64,000 nucleotides of DNA from Pseudomonas sp. Irchel s3h17 (GTDB taxonomy: Bacteria; Pseudomonadota; Gammaproteobacteria; Pseudomonadales; Pseudomonadaceae). A model generated the notes under the pieces. That model was not told the DNA's origin. It was given only the letters and a program-made list of their open reading frames with translations, and did not search any database. Made by a program: the position numbers and the translations under genes. Below are positions 1-8,449 of the stretch, one piece after another; the stretch's first letter is position 1, and every line of letters starts with the position of its first letter. The stretch covers positions 1-64,000 of the forward strand of contig NZ_FYDL01000013.1 in the NCBI RefSeq assembly GCF_900187505.1, in the 5' to 3' direction.

Positions 1-416
1 TGACCATCCAGGCGCAGATCATGGACCTGCTGCTGGCCCTGCAAAAAGAGCAGAACATGGGCCTGGTGCTGATCACCCACGACCTCGCGGTCGTGGCCGA
101 AACCGCCCAGCGCGTGTGCGTGATGTATGCCGGCCAGGCAGTGGAAGTCGGTCAGGTGCCACAACTGTTCGACATCCCGGCACACCCGTACACTGAAGCG
201 CTGCTCAAGGCAATTCCCGAACACAGCCTGGGCGCTTCCCGACTGGCCACCCTGCCGGGCATCGTTCCGGGCCGCTATGACCGTCCGCAAGGCTGCCTGC
301 TGTCGCCACGCTGCCCTTACGTGCAGGATAACTGCCGACAACAACGTCCAACCCTGGACCCGAAAAGCAACAGCCTCGCCCGCTGCTTCTATCCTTTGAA
401 TCAGGAGGTGGCGTAA
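1..416 (+). CDS. dppD: Dipeptide ABC transporter ATPase DppD, 3' part only
   Basis: The window opens inside this gene; the frame reads through from base 3 to the TAA at 414-416. The visible part holds the end of the nucleotide-binding domain, including the H-loop (LITHDLAVV) and the segment VMYAGQAVEVG. After it comes the C-terminal oligopeptide-transporter extension with the Cys pattern CLLSPRCPY...C seen in DppD/OppD proteins. It would power import of di- and tripeptides from the cytoplasmic face together with DppF. The stop overlaps the dppF start by one base (TAATG), so the two are translationally coupled. The identity as dipeptide rather than oligopeptide or nickel transporter rests on the dppF neighbour and Pseudomonas gene order. 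Confidence 0.85.
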   Translation, partial: TIQAQIMDLLLALQKEQNMGLVLITHDLAVVAETAQRVCVMYAGQAVEVGQVPQLFDIPAHPYTEALLKAIPEHSLGASRLATLPGIVPGRYDRPQGCLLSPRCPYVQDNCRQQRPTLDPKSNSLARCFYPLNQEVA

Positions 417-1399
417 TGGCCGTCGTTCTCACCGCCCGTGACCTGACCCGTCACTACGAAGTGTCCCGCGGCCTGTTCAAAGGCCATGCGACGGTTCGCG
501 CACTGAACGGCGTGTCGTTCGAGCTGGAAGCCGGCAAGACCCTAGCCGTCGTGGGCGAATCCGGTTGCGGTAAATCCACCCTGGCTCGTGCCTTGACGCT
601 GATCGAAGAGCCGTCCTCCGGCTCCTTGCAAATCGCCGGGCAGGAAGTCGCCGGCGCCAACAAGGCCCAGCGCAAGCAACTGCGCAAAGACGTGCAGATG
701 GTGTTCCAGAGCCCTTACGCGTCGCTCAACCCACGCCAGAAGATCGGCGACCAACTGGCCGAGCCGTTGTTGATCAACACCAACCTCTCGGCCAGCGAAC
801 GTCGCGAAAAAGTCCAGGCGATGATGAAGCAGGTCGGCTTGCGCCCCGAGCACTACCAGCGTTATCCGCACATGTTCTCCGGCGGTCAGCGCCAGCGGAT
901 CGCCCTGGCCCGCGCCATGATGCTGCAACCCAAGGTGCTGGTGGCGGACGAACCGACCTCGGCGCTGGACGTGTCGATCCAGGCCCAGGTGCTGAACCTG
1001 TTCATGGACCTGCAGCAAGAGTTCAACACCGCCTACGTGTTCATCTCCCACAACCTGGCCGTGGTGCGCCACGTCGCCGATCACGTGATGGTGATGTACC
1101 TCGGCCGGCCGGTGGAAATGGGCCCGAAGGAAGACATCTACACCCGTCCGCTGCACCCTTACACCCAGGCCCTGCTGTCGGCGACACCCACCATCCACCC
1201 GGATCCGAACAAGCCGAAAATCAAGATCGTCGGCGAGCTACCCAACCCGCTGAACCCGCCGTCCGGCTGCGCGTTCCACAAGCGTTGCCCGTACGCCACC
1301 GAACGTTGCAGCAAGGAGGAGCCGTTCTTGCGCCCGCTCGACAACCGTCAGGTGGCCTGCCATTACGCCGAGCAATTCATCGTAATAAGCCGGGCATAA
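416..1399 (+). CDS. dppF: Dipeptide ABC transporter ATPase DppF
   Basis: This is the second ATPase of the dipeptide importer, 327 residues, the usual length for the family. Visible motifs are Walker A GESGCGKST at residues 47-55, the signature FSGGQRQR near 154-161, Walker B VLVADEP near 174-180 and the H-loop FISHNLAVV. The C-terminal oligopeptide-transporter extension carries the Cys-rich segment GCAFHKRCPYATERC. The start ATG overlaps the dppD stop and a ribosome site (AGGAGG) lies inside the end of dppD. Its downstream terminator hairpin has been split by a small mobile element. Confidence 0.92.
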   Translation: MAVVLTARDLTRHYEVSRGLFKGHATVRALNGVSFELEAGKTLAVVGESGCGKSTLARALTLIEEPSSGSLQIAGQEVAGANKAQRKQLRKDVQMVFQSPYASLNPRQKIGDQLAEPLLINTNLSASERREKVQAMMKQVGLRPEHYQRYPHMFSGGQRQRIALARAMMLQPKVLVADEPTSALDVSIQAQVLNLFMDLQQEFNTAYVFISHNLAVVRHVADHVMVMYLGRPVEMGPKEDIYTRPLHPYTQALLSATPTIHPDPNKPKIKIVGELPNPLNPPSGCAFHKRCPYATERCSKEEPFLRPLDNRQVACHYAEQFIVISRA

Positions 1400-1417
1400 A
1401 AAAGCGCCCTATCGGGG

Positions 1418-1593
1418 TAATGCCAGTCAGTTAAGAGAAATAAAGCCGAACACGAAACCCGTGGCGAGGGAGCTTGCTCCCGCTGGGGCGCAAAGCGGCC
1501 CTGTCTTTGGGCTGCTACGCAGCCCAGCGGGAGCAAGCTCCCTCGCCACGGGTACTATGTTCGCCTGGTCTTCGGCTTAACTGATCGGCATTA
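1418..1593. mobile_element. IS4-like MITE with 11-bp target duplication, copy 1
   Basis: This is a 176-bp element with 18-bp imperfect terminal inverted repeats: left TAATGCCAGTCAGTTAAG at 1418-1435, right CTTAACTGATCGGCATTA at 1576-1593 (16 of 18 match). It is flanked by an exact 11-bp direct repeat, CCCTATCGGGG, at 1407-1417 and 1594-1604. Joining the flanks restores a normal terminator hairpin (AAGCGCCC loop GGGCGCTT) just after dppF, so the element went into the terminator loop. It has no coding capacity and its interior is a REPIN. The right end is, from memory, the same as the IR of E. coli IS4, whose target duplication is 11-13 bp; that family match is inference. Confidence 0.75.
1458..1552. 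repeat. REPIN (inverted pair of REP sequences)
   Basis: Two REP units face each other: CCCGTGGCGAGGGAGCTTGC on the left and its complement ending CTCCCTCGCCACGGG on the right, separated by a short spacer. The core is of the GAGGGAG/CTCCC type. It makes up most of the interior of the IS4-like element around it. Confidence 0.9.
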
Positions 1594-1626
1594 CCCTATC
1601 GGGGCGCTTTCTGAACCGCGTTAACC

Positions 1627-1675
1627 AAACCCCTCCTCCAGGACTGCGCATCAGCCCGCCGGGAGGGGTTTTCTT
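1627..1675 (+). terminator. Intrinsic terminator downstream of dppF
   Basis: AAACCCCTCC pairs with GGGAGGGGTTT and is followed by a T-rich run (TTTTCTTTT) on the plus strand. It lies between dppF and the convergent small gene. It probably serves as the working terminator now that the first hairpin after dppF is interrupted. Confidence 0.7.
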
Positions 1676-1686
1676 TTGCCTGCGAC

Positions 1687-1947
1687 CTACGTCTGGCTGT
1701 CACCTTCATCGGTGTCCGGCTCTTCAGTGGTCGAATCGTCATCACCCTTGCTGCCACCCTGATCCTGGTCACCCGGCTCGGATTCAGATTTGGCGAGCAT
1801 CAACTCGCCCTGCGCCCCTTGCCCGCTCGACGCCTGCTCACCATGATCCAGGCACTCGGCCCACGCCATCGAGGTCCCCAGGGACCAGATCACCAGCACC
1901 TTCAATAGCAACACCATGCGTAGAAACTTGCTCATAGTCGATTCCAT
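1687..1947 (-). CDS. Small acidic exported protein, unknown function
   Basis: This is an 86-residue protein, or 82 if translation starts at the second Met (MSKFLRM). It has a typical signal peptide: a basic start, a hydrophobic stretch MVLLLKVLVIWSLG and a probable cleavage site after AWA. The mature part of about 55 residues is very acidic and rich in Gly, Ser, Asp and Glu, with a single Cys near its start, and is likely disordered. The Cys is not in a lipobox context. No family is recognised. It stands alone, convergent with dppF. Confidence 0.6.
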   Translation of the reverse strand: MESTMSKFLRMVLLLKVLVIWSLGTSMAWAECLDHGEQASSGQGAQGELMLAKSESEPGDQDQGGSKGDDDSTTEEPDTDEGDSQT

Positions 1948-2116
1948 CCTTTTTTGTGTGAAGCAGGAGTGCCAGTCTGGCGCTGACTGAAATCTAGTTC
2001 CGATTGAGTCGGTTCTCCAGATAGGACGCTAATGAATGGGCGGAAATGCCTTTGATCAACAGACTGGTTTTGCATAATGGTTATGGCGAATGGTTATTTC
2101 AGAATTGATAAGGTCT

Positions 2117-2697
2117 CCCGTGGCGAGCGAGCTTGCTCGCACTGGGCTGTGCAACAGCCCAAACTGGTCACCCTGATTTACCTGAATGCCTGCAATAGTC
2201 TTGGTGGGGGCGCTTCGCACCCCAGCGCGAGCAAGCTCGCTCGCCACAGGGCAGGTGTTCGGCCTGTGAGTAAAGTGGCTGGCTTAACCTATCCAGCGTG
2301 TAGTTGAGGCACACCAGTCGCACCTAATAGACCCGTGGAGAGCGAGCTTGCTCGCGCTGGGCTGTGCAACAGCCCCAAACCAGTCACCCCGGTTTACCTG
2401 AACGCCTGCAATAGTCTTGCGGGGGGCGCTTCGCACCCCAGCGCGAGCAAGCTCGCTCGCCACAGGGCAGGTGTTCGGCCTGTAAGTGAAGTGGCTGGCT
2501 TAACCTATCCAGCGTGTAGTTGAGGCACACCAGTCGCACCTAATAGACCCGTGGCGAGCGAGCTTGCTCGCGCTGGGCTGTGCAACAGCCCCAAACCGGT
2601 CACCCTGGTTTACCTGAAGCCTGCAATAGTCTTGTAGGGGGCGCTTCGCACCCCGGCGCGAGCAAGCTCGCTCGCCACAGGGCAGGTGTTCGGCCTC
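2117..2697. repeat. Three REPINs in tandem, period about 215 bp
   Basis: Three near-identical units begin at 2117, 2332 and 2548. Each holds a REPIN (GTGGCGAGCGAGCTTGCTCG facing CGAGCAAGCTCGCTCGCCAC, about 135 bp) plus a linker of about 80 bp containing GGCAGGTGTTCGGCCTGT and a stretch ending CACCTAATAGACCCG. The linker is repeated as well, so the array grew by tandem duplication of REPIN plus flank. No gene is seen in this stretch; open frames here are products of the palindromes. Confidence 0.9.
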
Positions 2698-2744
2698 CCC
2701 GGACCTGACCAATGGGTAAAGTGGTTGAGATCCTCCGTCCGAAA

Positions 2745-2781
2745 ACGAGAAAAGCCCTGCAAGCGTAAACCTGCAGGGCTT
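2745..2781 (-). terminator. Intrinsic terminator of prfC
   Basis: On the minus strand AAGCCCTGCA and TGCAGGGCTT form a 10-bp stem around a short loop, followed by TTTTCTCGTTTTC. It lies about 65 bases after the prfC stop. Confidence 0.8.
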
Positions 2782-2846
2782 CCCGGTCAGACTGAGCCTC
2801 TCATTAACCCCGCGCAACGGGGGTCCTGAGTGTTACCCGTCAGCGC

Positions 2847-4430
2847 TTAATGATGCTCACGCGTCGCGCGGAACTTCACGTCCGGCCAGCGCTCTTCCAT
2901 CAGCGCCAGGTTGACCCGGGTCGGGGCCAGGTAGGTCAGGTGACCGCCGCCATCCAGGGCGAGGTTTTCCACCGCCTTGATGCTGAACTCTTCGAGCTTC
3001 TTCTTATCGCTGCAATCGATCCAGCGCGCGGACCACACGGTGATCGGCTCGTAGGCGCACTCGACCTTGTATTCCTCTTTCAGGCGGCTGGCGACCACAT
3101 CGAACTGCAGCACACCGACGGCGCCGAGGATGATGTCGTTGCTGCGTTCCGGGAAGAACACCTGGGTGGCGCCCTCTTCGGCCAGCTGCTGCAAGCCCTG
3201 GCGCAGTTGCTTGGATTTCAGCGGATCCTTCAGGCGTACGCGACGGAACAGTTCCGGGGCGAAGTGCGGGATACCGGTAAAGCCCAGGACTTCGCCTTCG
3301 GTAAAGGTATCGCCGATCTGGATGGTGCCGTGGTTGTGCAGGCCGATGATGTCGCCGGCAAACGCTTCTTCCAGTTGCTCACGCTCGGAGGAGAAGAAGG
3401 TCAGCGCATCGCCGATCCGCACGTCCTTGCCGGTACGTACGTGGCGCATCTTCATGCCTTTTTCGTACTTGCCGGAGCAGATACGCATGAAGGCGATACG
3501 GTCGCGGTGTTTGGGGTCCATGTTCGCCTGAATCTTGAACACGAAGCCGGCAAACTTCTCCTCAATCGGCTCCACGGTGCGCTCGTTGGCTACTCGCGCC
3601 AGCGGTTTCGGCGCCCAGTTGACCACAGCGTCGAGCACATGATCGACACCGAAGTTGCCCAATGCGGTACCGAAGAACACCGGCGTCAGTTGGCCATCCA
3701 TGAATTCCTGTTGATTGAATTCGTGGCAGGCACCCTGCACCAGTTCCAGCTGATCCACAAAGCGGTCGTACTCGTCACCCAAGTGCTCGCGGGCTTCATC
3801 GGAGTCGAGTTTCTCGATGATCTTCACCTCGGTCCGCTCGTGGCCGTGGCCGGCGGTGTAGACGATGATGTAGTCGTCGGCGAGGTGGTAGACACCCTTG
3901 AAGTCACGGTAGCAACCGATCGGCCAGGTGATCGGCGCGGCCTTGATCTTCAGGACTGCTTCGATTTCGTCGAGCAGTTCGATCGGGTCGCGAATGTCAC
4001 GGTCGAGTTTGTTGATGAAGCTGACAATCGGCGTATCGCGCAGACGGCAGACGTCCATCAGGGCGATGGTCCGTGGCTCTACACCCTTGCCGCCGTCGAG
4101 GACCATCAGTGCCGAGTCGACCGCCGTCAGGGTGCGGTAGGTGTCTTCGGAGAAGTCTTCGTGGCCCGGGGTGTCGAGCAGGTTGATCATGTGATCGCGA
4201 TACGGGAACTGCATGACCGACGTGGTAATGGAGATACCCCGCTGCTTTTCCATTTCCATCCAGTCGGAGGTGGCATGGCGGTCGGATTTGCGAGATTTCA
4301 CCGTGCCGGCAATCGCAATCGCCTTGCCCATCAGCAAGAGCTTCTCGGTGATGGTGGTTTTACCCGCATCGGGGTGGGAAATAATGGCGAAAGTGCGGCG
4401 TTTCGCGACTTCGGCGGCCTGTTTGGTCAT
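2847..4430 (-). CDS. prfC: Peptide chain release factor 3 (RF3)
   Basis: RF3 is a translational GTPase that removes RF1 and RF2 from the ribosome after peptide release. The 527-residue product has the G1 motif SHPDAGKTT at about 18-26, G3 DTPGHEDF and G4 NKLDRD, followed by the EF-G-like domains II and III, and matches the usual RF3 length. The start MTKQAAEVAKRRTFAII fits the family N-terminus. It is a single gene with its own terminator, divergent from the OpuC-type operon. Confidence 0.96.
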   Translation of the reverse strand: MTKQAAEVAKRRTFAIISHPDAGKTTITEKLLLMGKAIAIAGTVKSRKSDRHATSDWMEMEKQRGISITTSVMQFPYRDHMINLLDTPGHEDFSEDTYRTLTAVDSALMVLDGGKGVEPRTIALMDVCRLRDTPIVSFINKLDRDIRDPIELLDEIEAVLKIKAAPITWPIGCYRDFKGVYHLADDYIIVYTAGHGHERTEVKIIEKLDSDEAREHLGDEYDRFVDQLELVQGACHEFNQQEFMDGQLTPVFFGTALGNFGVDHVLDAVVNWAPKPLARVANERTVEPIEEKFAGFVFKIQANMDPKHRDRIAFMRICSGKYEKGMKMRHVRTGKDVRIGDALTFFSSEREQLEEAFAGDIIGLHNHGTIQIGDTFTEGEVLGFTGIPHFAPELFRRVRLKDPLKSKQLRQGLQQLAEEGATQVFFPERSNDIILGAVGVLQFDVVASRLKEEYKVECAYEPITVWSARWIDCSDKKKLEEFSIKAVENLALDGGGHLTYLAPTRVNLALMEERWPDVKFRATREHH

Positions 4431-4761
4431 GGGAAATCGCCTGGCAGGTGATTCAAAAAAGGGCGCAGATTATAGCCCAAGTTGATCGAAGAACCGAACC
4501 GTTGAGCACATTAGGGGTGGCCAAATGCTGCTTGAGATGGGAACCTTTGAGGTCGTGGAGGCGTCCACTCCCCTGTAACGACCCATCGTCAGGGGCTGAA
4601 ATACCTGCAAGTCAGCCTGACGAGGCTGTGCTCATGGCTCGATTTCACGCCGCATTTGCCGGCATCGATAGAGCTGCTTTTCGCGAACGCCCTTCCCGGC
4701 AGCCAGGTATGGCATGCCACACGGGAAAGCGTGCGCCGACTAAAAAAATAGGAGTCCGCCT
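4431..4761. other. Intergenic region between prfC and the opuC operon
   Basis: This 331-base stretch separates divergent genes and must hold both promoters. Short inverted repeats are visible (GTGGAGGCGTCCAC near 4556 and GTCAGCCTGAC near 4612), but no clear promoter or operator can be named. An open frame of 113 codons here lacks a ribosome site and overlaps the opuCD start, so it is not called. Confidence 0.5.
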
Positions 4762-5478
4762 GTGGCTATCCGCTATGGCAAAGGGCTGACAGGAGGTGCG
4801 GTTGTCATCGCGCTCCTGGCCCTGCTGATTCACTGGATCGGCATCAACACGATCGAACTGTACCGCGACGATTTGTTGTTTTACCTGCAAGCTCACCTGA
4901 TTCTCGTCCTCGCTTCCATGCTGGCCGCCCTTGTCGTGGGCATCCCCGCCGGTATCCTGCTCAGCCGCCCGACCCTGGTCGGACGTGCCGAACGCTTCAT
5001 GCAACTCTTCAACATCGGCAACACCGTCCCGCCTCTTGCCGTACTGGCCATCGCCCTGGGAGTCCTCGGCATCGGCAGCGGCCCTGCAATCTTCGCCCTG
5101 TTCCTCGCCTCCCTGCTGCCCATCGTGCGCAACACCTACGAAGGCCTGAAAAACGTCCAGGGTTCACTCAAGGAAGCCGCCGTCGGTATCGGCATGACCC
5201 CACGCCAGGTGCTGTGGCGGGTCGAGCTACCCAATGCCATACCGATCATCATCGGTGGCGTGCGCGTGGCACTGGCGATCAATGTCGGCACCGCTCCGCT
5301 GGCGTTCCTGATCGGCGCCAACAGCCTGGGCAGCCTGATTTTCCCGGGCATTGCCTTGAACAATCAGCCGCAACTGATCCTCGGCGCAGCCTGCACCGCC
5401 CTGCTGGCCTTGTTGCTCGACGGCCTGGTGACCCTGGCCAGCCGCCTCTGGCTGGAACGCGGCCTCCGCCCGTCTTAA
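4762..5478 (+). CDS. opuCD: OpuC-type osmoprotectant ABC transporter permease (first gene)
   Basis: This is a 238-residue inner-membrane permease with five to six hydrophobic segments and the EAA-type motif GIGMTPRQVLWRVELPNA that contacts the ATPase. The start is GTG at 4762, chosen because AGGAG at 4750-4754 is seven bases upstream. It is the first of four genes (permease, binding protein, permease, ATPase) of a quaternary amine importer, probably for choline, carnitine or glycine betaine. The longer of the two permeases corresponds to OpuCD by analogy with Bacillus, and the gene order agrees with PA3888-PA3891 of P. aeruginosa as recalled. The exact substrate cannot be told from sequence. 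Confidence 0.85.
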   Translation: MAIRYGKGLTGGAVVIALLALLIHWIGINTIELYRDDLLFYLQAHLILVLASMLAALVVGIPAGILLSRPTLVGRAERFMQLFNIGNTVPPLAVLAIALGVLGIGSGPAIFALFLASLLPIVRNTYEGLKNVQGSLKEAAVGIGMTPRQVLWRVELPNAIPIIIGGVRVALAINVGTAPLAFLIGANSLGSLIFPGIALNNQPQLILGAACTALLALLLDGLVTLASRLWLERGLRPS

Positions 5479-5498
5479 GCCCCGGCAAAGGAAGACTC

Positions 5499-6401
5499 AT
5501 GAAAACCATTCGCTTTTTACTAGGCTGCGTCCTGCTGTGCGCAGGAATTGCCCACGCCGCGGAAAAACCGCTGATTCGCATTGGCGCACGCGTATTCACC
5601 GAACAAACCCTGCTGGCCGAAATCACCGCTCAATACCTGCGCACCCAGGGCTATGACGCTCAGGTTACCGGCGGCCTGGGCAGCAACCTGGCCCGCAGCG
5701 CCCAGGAGACCGGGCAACTGGACCTGGTCTGGGAATACACCGGCGTGTCGCTGGTGTCCTACAACCATGTCACGGAAAAACTCGACAGCCAGCAGTCACT
5801 GGCACGGGTCACTGAGCTGGACGCGAAGAAGGGCCTGACCTGGCTTTCACCGTCGAAATTCAGCAACACCTACGCCCTGGCATTGCCGGAAAACATCGCC
5901 GCCCGCTACCCGCAGATCAATACGATCAGTGAGCTCGACACCGCGTTGCGCAATGTGGCCAACGACCATCCGCTGGTGGCGCTCGACACCGAGTTTGCCA
6001 ACCGTTCCGACGGCCTGGCCGGCATGGTCAAGCGCTACGACATGGACCTGACCCGGCGCAACATCCGCCAGATGGATGCCGGACTGGTCTACACCGCGCT
6101 GCGCAATGGCCAGGTGTTTGCCGGGTTGGTCTACACCACGGACGGCCGCCTCAGCGCCTTCAAACTCAAGTTGCTGGCAGACGACAAACACTACTTCCCC
6201 GACTACACCGCCGCCCCCGTGGTACGCCAGGCCTACCTCGACACCCACCCGCAACTGGCCGCGCAACTCAAACCGCTGGCCGATCTGTTCGACGACGAAA
6301 CCATGCGCCAGCTCAACGCCCGGGTCGACGTCAACCATGAAAGCCCGTCTGCCGTGGCCGCTGAGTTCCTGCGCCAGCACCCACTGCTTTCTATTAATTG
6401 A
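5499..6401 (+). CDS. opuCC: OpuC-type osmoprotectant periplasmic binding protein
   Basis: This is a 300-residue substrate-binding protein of the OpuAC/OpuCC fold. It starts at ATG 5499 behind AAAGGAAGA. Starting here gives a clean signal peptide, MKTIRFLLGCVLLCAGIAHA, cleaved before AEKPLIRIG; a longer upstream frame overlaps the permease gene and would destroy this signal. The mature protein begins with the family segment IGARVFTEQTLL and has GGLGSN and the WEYTG segment near the ligand site. It should capture quaternary ammonium compounds in the periplasm and deliver them to the two permeases. The gap from opuCD is 20 bases. Confidence 0.88.
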   Translation: MKTIRFLLGCVLLCAGIAHAAEKPLIRIGARVFTEQTLLAEITAQYLRTQGYDAQVTGGLGSNLARSAQETGQLDLVWEYTGVSLVSYNHVTEKLDSQQSLARVTELDAKKGLTWLSPSKFSNTYALALPENIAARYPQINTISELDTALRNVANDHPLVALDTEFANRSDGLAGMVKRYDMDLTRRNIRQMDAGLVYTALRNGQVFAGLVYTTDGRLSAFKLKLLADDKHYFPDYTAAPVVRQAYLDTHPQLAAQLKPLADLFDDETMRQLNARVDVNHESPSAVAAEFLRQHPLLSIN

Positions 6402-6416
6402 ACCGGAGGAAAAGCC

Positions 6417-7070
6417 ATGGAGTTTTTCAACGCCTTTTCCCATCTGGACTGGCCGTTGGTCCTGCACTTGACCTGGCAACACATCACCCTGGTCGGCATT
6501 GCCGTCACCCTGGCGATCCTGGTCGGCGTGCCGCTGGGCATTCTGATGACACGCTTCCCGTCACTCGCCGGCCCCCTGCAAGCCAGCGCCACGGTGCTGC
6601 TGACCATTCCGTCGATTGCCCTGTTCGGCTTGCTGCTGCCGGTGTACTCGACATTCGGCCAGGGCCTGGGACCGATGCCGGCGATTACCGCGGTGTTCCT
6701 GTACTCCCTGCTGCCGATCATGCGTAACACCTATCTGGCACTGACCAGTGTGGAACCCGGCATTCGCGAAGCCGCACGCGGCATCGGCATGACCTTCGGC
6801 CAGCGCTTGCGCATGGTCGAGTTGCCGATTGCGGTGCCGGTGATCCTCGCCGGCGTGCGCACCGCCGTGGTCATGAATATTGGTGTGATGACCATCGCCG
6901 CCACCATCGGTGCCGGTGGCCTGGGTGTGCTCATTCTCGCTTCCATCAGCCGCAGCGACATGTCGATGCTGATCGTCGGCGCGGTGCTGGTCAGCTTGCT
7001 GGCCATCTTCGCCGACCTGCTTCTGCAAGGGCTGCAACGCTCGCTGACTCCAAAAGGATTGCTCAAATGA
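6417..7070 (+). CDS. opuCB: OpuC-type osmoprotectant ABC transporter permease (third gene)
   Basis: This is a 217-residue permease, the length of Bacillus OpuCB, with about five membrane segments and the coupling motif GIGMTFGQRLRMVELPIA. It starts at ATG 6417 behind GGAGGAAAAG, and its last bases overlap the ATPase start by four bases (ATGA). It forms the membrane channel with the opuCD product. Confidence 0.87.
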   Translation: MEFFNAFSHLDWPLVLHLTWQHITLVGIAVTLAILVGVPLGILMTRFPSLAGPLQASATVLLTIPSIALFGLLLPVYSTFGQGLGPMPAITAVFLYSLLPIMRNTYLALTSVEPGIREAARGIGMTFGQRLRMVELPIAVPVILAGVRTAVVMNIGVMTIAATIGAGGLGVLILASISRSDMSMLIVGAVLVSLLAIFADLLLQGLQRSLTPKGLLK

Positions 7071-8224
7071 TCGAACTTCAAAACCTGTCCAAGACCTTCC
7101 AAAGCAACGGCAAGACCATCACTGCCGTCAACGACGTGAGCCTGACTGTCAATGAAGGCGAGATTTGCGTATTCCTCGGCCCGTCGGGCTGCGGCAAGAG
7201 CACCACGCTGAAGATGATCAACCGCCTGATCAAACCGAGCTCTGGCAAGATCCTGATCAACGGCGAAGACACCACCGACCTCGACGAAGTCACCCTGCGT
7301 CGCAACATCGGTTATGTGATCCAGCAGATCGGTCTGTTCCCCAATATGACCATCGAGGAAAACATCGTGGTGGTGCCGCGCCTGCTGGGCTGGGACAAGC
7401 AGAAATGCCACGACCGCGCCCGCGAGTTGATGAGCATGATCAAGCTCGAACCCAAGCAGTACCTGCATCGCTACCCGCGTGAGTTGTCCGGGGGCCAGCA
7501 ACAGCGGATCGGCGTGATCCGCGCCTTGGCCGCCGATGCCCCATTGCTGCTGATGGACGAGCCGTTCGGTGCGGTCGATCCGATCAACCGCGAGATGATC
7601 CAGAACGAGTTCTTCGAGATGCAGCGGGCGCTGAACAAGACCGTGATCATGGTCAGCCACGACATCGACGAGGCCATCAAGCTCGGCGACAAGATCGCCA
7701 TCTTCCGCGCCGGCAAGCTGTTGCAGATCGACCATCCGGACACCCTGCTGGCCCACCCTGCCGATGAATTCGTCAGCAACTTCGTCGGCCAGGACAGCAC
7801 CCTCAAGCGCCTGCTCCTGGTGAAAGCCGAAGACGCGGCGGACAACGCGCCATCCGTCAGCCCGGACACCCCGGTGGCCGAGGCACTGGAGTTGATGGAC
7901 GAGCACGACCGGCGTTATGTCGTCGTGACGTGCACCGACAACAAGGCCCTGGGTTACGTGCGCCGCCGCGACCTGCACCGCCAGAGTGGCAACTGCGGGC
8001 AATACCTGCGCGAATTCAACGCCACCGCGGCGTACGACGAGCACCTGCGCATCCTGCTGTCGCGCATGTACGAGTTCAACCGCTCGTGGCTGCCGGTGAT
8101 GGATGCCGAGCGGGTGTTTCTGGGCGAGGTGACCCAGGAATCGATTGCCGAGTACTTGAGCTCCGGTAAATCCCGTGGCGGCAAGACCAGCATCGTTTCA
8201 CCGGCTGAAGTGGCGCTCACTTAA
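7067..8224 (+). CDS. opuCA: OpuC-type osmoprotectant ABC transporter ATPase with CBS domains
   Basis: This is the 385-residue ATPase of the importer. It shows Walker A GPSGCGKST at 38-46, the Q-loop IQQIGLFPNM, the signature LSGGQQQR, Walker B LLLMDEPFGAVDP and the H-loop MVSHDIDEA. Residues from about 265 to the end form a tandem CBS pair (DTPVAEALELMDEHDRRYVVV and AAYDEHLRILLSRM...), which in OpuA-type transporters senses ionic strength. Gene order in this operon is CD-CC-CB-CA. No clear terminator was seen in the first 100 bases downstream. Confidence 0.9.
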   Translation: MIELQNLSKTFQSNGKTITAVNDVSLTVNEGEICVFLGPSGCGKSTTLKMINRLIKPSSGKILINGEDTTDLDEVTLRRNIGYVIQQIGLFPNMTIEENIVVVPRLLGWDKQKCHDRARELMSMIKLEPKQYLHRYPRELSGGQQQRIGVIRALAADAPLLLMDEPFGAVDPINREMIQNEFFEMQRALNKTVIMVSHDIDEAIKLGDKIAIFRAGKLLQIDHPDTLLAHPADEFVSNFVGQDSTLKRLLLVKAEDAADNAPSVSPDTPVAEALELMDEHDRRYVVVTCTDNKALGYVRRRDLHRQSGNCGQYLREFNATAAYDEHLRILLSRMYEFNRSWLPVMDAERVFLGEVTQESIAEYLSSGKSRGGKTSIVSPAEVALT

Positions 8225-8449
8225 TCGATCAACTTCCATAGTCCATTCCGCTTGGTCCATCTCCATCTTGAAAGGAAACACGGGGATAGGGTCAAGCGCG
8301 GGCGCTATGTAAATTTGCAATCGTTAACAAATGAACATTAAACACTGTCAAAAGTGATAGGTCCGCTATTGCCTGGAAAACGCTCTACTTGATCGGGAGC
8401 AAAGCTACACGCTCTCACAAATAAACTTACCAGGTTATCGAGGTCACCC

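Noticed and set aside
1400..2697. CRISPR array
   Set aside because: The repeats are palindromic REPINs with repeated linkers; there are no short regular repeats with unique spacers and no cas genes.
2077..2817. Open frames of 60-105 codons across the REPIN array
   Set aside because: They read through palindromic repeats on both strands, repeat the same peptide (ASKLARHRAGVRP) and have no ribosome sites.
2850..4451. 533-codon frame antisense to prfC
   Set aside because: A shadow frame of high-GC coding sequence; prfC on the other strand is unmistakable. Similar long antisense frames over infB, nusA, carB, pnp and dnaK were rejected likewise.
4448..4789. 113-codon frame upstream of opuCD
   Set aside because: No ribosome site, no family features, and it overlaps the well-supported GTG start of opuCD.
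5214..5498. Upstream extension of the OpuC binding protein
   Set aside because: It overlaps the permease gene out of frame and would bury the signal peptide that begins at 5499.
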